Source: Symbiodinium natans
Taxonomy: Eukaryota; Sar; Dinophyceae; Suessiales; Symbiodiniaceae
Direction: 5' to 3'
DNA length: 64,000 nt
Assembly: GCA_905221605.1 (NCBI GenBank)
Contig: CAJNDS010002395.1
Coordinates: forward strand, 186,001 to 250,000
Both the position numbers and the translations under genes were made by a program. A model generated the notes under the pieces. It did no database searches, was not told the DNA's origin, and worked only from the letters and a program-made list of their open reading frames with translations. Shown here in pieces: positions 60,255-64,000 of the stretch (positions are counted from its first letter, which is position 1; each line of letters begins with the position of its first letter).

Positions 60255-60780
60255 AAGAACACAAAGACAGTACAGTGCATTGCATGGCGCTGCTTTGGAC
60301 TACGCAAATTAAAGACTGGCCACACGTGTCACGCAAAGGATATGCCTGCTTCACGATACAACGCGGTGCTACATGTTTCAAGGCCGAAACCCTAAAGGCC
60401 CTCCCGGCCTCAACTTTATGAGAGGCCTACCCCTAAACCTTTAAAAGCCCTGCAACCCAACCAAACCTTTCAACCTTAACCTTTCAACCTTTAACACCCT
60501 CAAGGCTGGCCCTGTAGAACCAGGGTGCCCTTTCGGCCGTATTTTCCGGCGCGGCCGATGCGGTGCAGGTAGTCCTCCTTGTTTTCCTTCTTATTTTTCT
60601 ACCACCCAAAAGAGTCATACTATCTTTAGAATGATTACCGTTAGGGCAATGGTTGTTGCCAGAAAAATGAGTCTTGGTAGGCATCTGGACCCACAGCTAA
60701 CCTTCGGATACAGGGCATCCAGGCCCCGAGGCCCGCAAGTAGCAAAAGAGCTACCTGCGATCTATTAAGAACGTCACGCC

Positions 60781-60849
<69 letters not shown>

Positions 60850-60855
60850 CAGTAG

Positions 60856-60900
<45 letters not shown>

Positions 60901-61409
60901 CAGTAGTAGTAGTAGTAGCAGTAGTAGTAGTAGTACCCTTCCTAAGCCCTAAACCCTAAAGGGTTTCGGGCTTCGGGCTTGGCGATTAATCCTCAAGCAA
61001 GGAATATTCCTTTACTAGGTGCGAATCTGCATTTAACGTCACGAGATCTGGCTGAAGCCCTAGTAAAACTCTAAACTCTAAACCCGAATTGAGGTTGTTT
61101 GCCACCCGTAGTACACATCATATTATGCTCTTGCCACTTTGGGCTTAGCAGGGCTTAAGGTTCAGGGTCAAGCCCCTAATTTGAAGCGAGAGCACTTGAA
61201 GGAGTGCCTGCCCCGAAACCATGAAGCTTGGAGAGCTGGCACTCTGCAAGGGGCAACAACACTCCGTATATGGGGAGGGGAGGTCATGTTTGCATATTCC
61301 CTGACATTTTCGGGGTGCCCAGAAAGGGCGAACATCTTCATCAAGGGTTCGAGGGTGCACAATGCAGGCTGGCTGCCGGAAAGTCGAAGTTGATGACGAG
61401 GTTTGCATT
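59260..61409 (-). CDS. eIF4A-like DEAD-box RNA helicase, C-terminal exons
   Basis: The gene encodes an ATP-dependent RNA helicase related to eIF4A, which unwinds RNA in translation or exon-junction work. Exon 61409-61377 reads NANLVINFDFP (motif V region). Exon 60586-60529 reads ENKEDYLHRIGRAGKYGRKG with motif VI HRIGRAG. Exon 59893-59851 reads VAINFVTNNDVQT, and exon 59329 to about 59260 reads KDIEKFYHTHLEEMPDAP. All four join in frame; the first two donors are GC, the third GT. R in HRIGR, needed for ATP hydrolysis, is present. The end of the protein is near 59260, but the exact stop is not fixed. Motifs I-III (Walker A, DEAD, SAT) were not found in 61.4-64.0 kb, so the first half lies beyond the window or is lost. 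Confidence 0.85.
60198..60252. repeat. CA microsatellite in a helicase intron
   Basis: (CA)n in the intron between the exons ending at 60529 and beginning at 59893. Confidence 0.95.
60782..60936. repeat. TAG/AGT trinucleotide array in a helicase intron
   Basis: About 150 bp of (TAG)n with a few CAG and GAG interruptions, inside the intron between exons 61409-61377 and 60586-60529. It is followed by CCCTAAACCCTAAAGGG. Confidence 0.97.
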
Positions 61410-62044
61410 CTGGCAGGAGTGGTCTCTGTGTGCTTCTCTCTCTCCCAGACCCTACGCCGGGAACTCTAATCTCTCGGCTGGAACTTGGAGCCCTCAACGA
61501 AGTGCAGATCCGTCAACCCGCTTACCCGCTTTGCCAATCTTCAGACCGTTCCCTGCACACGTAAGCAGTATCCTCTTGCACGCAGTGTGCCTGCTGCATC
61601 CCGCCTTCCAGCACGTCCTGCGTCGGCGAGGACGTGTTCCCCTCTATGAACACCAAAGCCTCATGAACCCCCAAAACCTCTACAAATTGAAGCGATCCAA
61701 TATCATTCTAAAACGGACCGATGCCACGGCCACCTCGTACCCAAAGTCCCCGCACTTGAAAGGAGTCTTGAACTGATAACGTCCGTTGGCTAGTAAATCA
61801 AGGGCCCGTATTGCTAAGGACTACTTCCGGGGATCAGTTCTCAGGTATGCTTTGGGATTAGCTTTCAAGGGCTGAGTCAGGGTTGAGGGTGTACCTAGGT
61901 GTCTGCCTGCAGGGAATTGCATGTTGAGCAGAACGTGATGTGCGAGTTGTTGATCCTAGAAGTTTTATGTCTTGGTCATGACGCCCTGGTTGTTTTTGCG
62001 ATAACTCTATTACATCTGCATGGTGCTGGTGCGAACCTTTCAGC

Positions 62045-62380
62045 CTAGCGACACCTAGCGGAACCACTATTCACCAGCTTTTCGGATTGCTCAAAACGTT
62101 GGCGCAAATAAAAACGTACAGGAAAATGAACTTGCTTGCCATGTAATTCTGGACCAAGCAAATCATCAATCGTATACTTGCTGACATGCCCATTGGTTGA
62201 TGAAAACTCGACACATATCTCTGGACCTGCAATCTCTATCATATTTCTGGATTCTGGACCGGCAATATCTATCATTTTCGACATACTTGATGGCATGGTT
62301 GATGGTTGAATTGGTTGATGGAGCTTGATGGAGCCCTTGTAGATATCTCTTGTCTCTTGACAATGAACAATGACCTGCAT
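62045..62380 (-). CDS. Uncharacterised open frame with an internal duplication
   Basis: The 111-codon frame contains the duplicated phrase MIDIAGPES and MIEIAGPEI, then TIDDLLGPELHGKQVHFPVR. The duplication is visible in the DNA at about 62220-62280. It is protein-like but matches no family I know. Confidence 0.35.
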   Translation of the reverse strand: MQVIVHCQETRDIYKGSIKLHQPIQPSTMPSSMSKMIDIAGPESRNMIEIAGPEICVEFSSTNGHVSKYTIDDLLGPELHGKQVHFPVRFYLRQRFEQSEKLVNSGSARCR

Positions 62381-62384
62381 TGTC

Positions 62385-62410
62385 TCATTGACTCATTGAC
62401 TCATTGACGC
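62385..62410. repeat. CATTGACT short repeat
   Basis: Three copies of CATTGACT. A small isolated array. Confidence 0.8.
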
Positions 62411-63047
62411 ACTTTTTTTTCGCTGTCTAATGCGACGAATCCCGGTCCCCAGGGCCCCAGGTGAGACTGTGTGAAACGAAATAGTAAAGCATCTCTGGCT
62501 CGACCTTATGGCAACAAGCAACGTTCAGCATGCAACAACTGCACAACTCAACAACTGCAGCTTCAACGGCAACATGCGAGAATACAGCCACTCACTGAGC
62601 AGCTGTTTTCCAACGCCCTGCCAGCGCTGCCGTTGTCACTATGCACGAGGCTCGAGACTGATAGCATGTTCAGAGTCACGGGTGTGCGTTCCACTGTTCC
62701 ACTGCACACAGGAGCAAGTCGACCCCGCACACTGACTCGCAACTCGCAACTAGCAACAAGACTTATAGCGTGGGTGGGAGTGCGTGCCACTTCACTGCAC
62801 ACAACCACAAAGCTCGTATGGAGCAATTCGATGCCCCAATCGGACTCACAACCAGCAGCAAAATGGGCCAGCAAGCCATCAAGCATGCACTGCATACAAC
62901 ACTATTTCCTCAACACAACATGTCACCTAACATGACATTTGAATCATTTGAATCATTATGCCAGTACGTTAAATTTGCCCGGCCCGGTCCGCCATGTGAT
63001 CCGTCGTTTGCTGCTTGCCACAGCTTGCGAAGATGATGTTCTCTACT
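62411..63047. other. CAAC-rich sequence without a supported gene
   Basis: Many short CAACAACT and CACAACTC words occur on the plus strand. Several open frames exist but none with a motif. Confidence 0.4.
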
Positions 63048-63347
63048 TCAGCGCAGGAGAAAGCTCACATCTTTGGAATCTTTGGGTGCTCCATCAACCA
63101 ATCGCTTCACACCATGATGATCTTCAGTCTTTGCGGACGTGCTGCTGCCCTGAGAATCCTGGATTGCCTTCTGCATGCCGGCTCCCCCCTGCAAGTTGGC
63201 GTCCTTGTCCTTGGACTTGTCTGCCTTCTTGACTTTCAGCAGCTCGCACTGGTAAGCTGTGCGCGTTTGGGTCACCATGAAACGCCCTTCTTGTGGCCCC
63301 TTGTCGTCGCCGCCGTCGTAGAGCTTGTCCTGAAAGCTGCGAGACAA
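63048..63347 (-). CDS. Coding exon of unknown gene, lysine-rich
   Basis: The frame reads FQDKLYDGGDDKGPQEGRFM, then TQTRTAYQCELLKVKKADKS and AGMQKAIQDSQGSSTSAKTE. Composition and lack of low complexity suggest real coding sequence, with an AG acceptor (GCAG|CTTTC or similar) at its start. It does not resemble the helicase N-terminus, so it is likely a different gene. Family unknown. Confidence 0.5.
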   Translation of the reverse strand: MSRSFQDKLYDGGDDKGPQEGRFMVTQTRTAYQCELLKVKKADKSKDKDANLQGGAGMQKAIQDSQGSSTSAKTEDHHGVKRLVDGAPKDSKDVSFLLR

Positions 63348-63587
63348 TGTGAAGAAAATTATTACGTAAAGCAGGGTTAGTCATTTGCACTATACAATGG
63401 TCTTCAAGCATGTACAAACAAACATGAGTCCTTGATCGCGTCGAGCACTGACCCGCGGAGCTCCAGCACGGGGTACGTTACATTCACAGAGACTTTGACA
63501 CCTGTCCTGAAGGGATCACGAGTCACGAGTCACGAGCGGGCTGTCAACAATGACTCGTGCTCGTGTGAATGTTTCATGTTTCCACGA

Positions 63588-63800
63588 TTACATGCTGCAG
63601 CCCAGTCTCGCGACAGCGAAGTCCATGACTGCTTCCTCACTTGTGGATTCCCAAAGAGCTGGCGCCTGCTTGGATTTGCTACCCTGTTGCTGATCGTCTG
63701 CCTCGGCCACAACCTTCATCAAGTACGCGGCGCACGGGACACAACTCGTGACTTTGTCGTAGCCGGCAGCATGCATGAAGAATGAGGTTCTGCAACCAGC
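63588..63800 (-). CDS. Coding exon of unknown gene
   Basis: The frame reads SCVPCAAYLMKVVAEADDQQ, then SKSKQAPALWESTSEEAVMD and FAVARLG. It is on the same strand as and 240 bp upstream of the lysine-rich exon, so both may belong to one gene. No motif recognised. Confidence 0.45.
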   Translation of the reverse strand, partial: AGCRTSFFMHAAGYDKVTSCVPCAAYLMKVVAEADDQQQGSKSKQAPALWESTSEEAVMDFAVARLGCSM

Positions 63801-64000
63801 TATCTCAGCTTCCGCAACCTCGCCAATCGCCGACAACTACACACTGTTCACCATGCACGCACGCCTGCTGTCCCTAACAAAAACATCAGCAACTCAGCAA
63901 CACAACATGGCATCATTCAGCCAGCATGGTTCATCAAGCTGCAGTGGACAAGCAAAGTAGCAGAATTCAGAATGTCTAAGACTACATCGGCTCCCGGACC

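Noticed and set aside
61690-61770. Sequence resembling the helicase ARGID motif (GGRGIG)
   Set aside because: The frame differs from the exon at 61409, an in-frame stop follows, and key residues do not match.

Overview
The window is nuclear DNA from a photosynthetic dinoflagellate. Three things on the minus strand show this. There is a broken peridinin-chlorophyll a-protein (PCP) gene, a family known only from dinoflagellates. There is a polyprotein-type chlorophyll a/c light-harvesting (LHC) gene whose units run into each other through a Y-T-D-S-P-L-R linker. And the intron borders are of the kind reported for dinoflagellates, with many GC and some GA donors next to GT, and a shared AG|G context at both ends. 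The rest is intron and intergenic DNA full of simple repeats, homopolymer G/C tracts and degenerate TTTAGGG-like words.

Layout. At 0.2-0.6 kb lies the PCP remnant, with a frameshift and a large internal deletion. At 1.76-2.70 kb is an intronless gene for a membrane-anchored WLM-like metalloprotease. From 3 to 29 kb I see only isolated short exon candidates, all on the minus strand; the best is a three-exon set at 16.95-17.77 kb. From 29.7 to 33.2 kb there is a C-rich mosaic repeat bordered by AT-rich arrays, followed by a 19-bp inverted repeat and a 37-bp minisatellite. A 0.73-kb array of the 8-mer GCCCCTAA (G strand TTAGGGGC) sits at 43.6-44.3 kb.

From 46.9 to 57.1 kb the LHC gene can be read as about 25 very small exons (26-65 nt). 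They form a partial first unit, a nearly complete second unit and a divergent third unit. A 60-bp minisatellite (57.4-57.8 kb) lies just upstream of the first recognised exon. Four exons of an eIF4A-like DEAD-box helicase C-terminus follow at 59.3-61.4 kb, and three uncharacterised coding-like blocks at 62.0-63.8 kb.

Every coding segment I could support is on the minus strand, in line with the one-directional gene blocks known in dinoflagellates. PCP and LHC are both peridinin-containing antenna proteins of the plastid; the helicase and the metalloprotease are unrelated to them. No rRNA, tRNA, CRISPR, bacterial-type operon or complete transposable element was recognised. All exon borders come from reading-frame continuity, family motifs and splice-site dinucleotides in the sequence, without transcript data.
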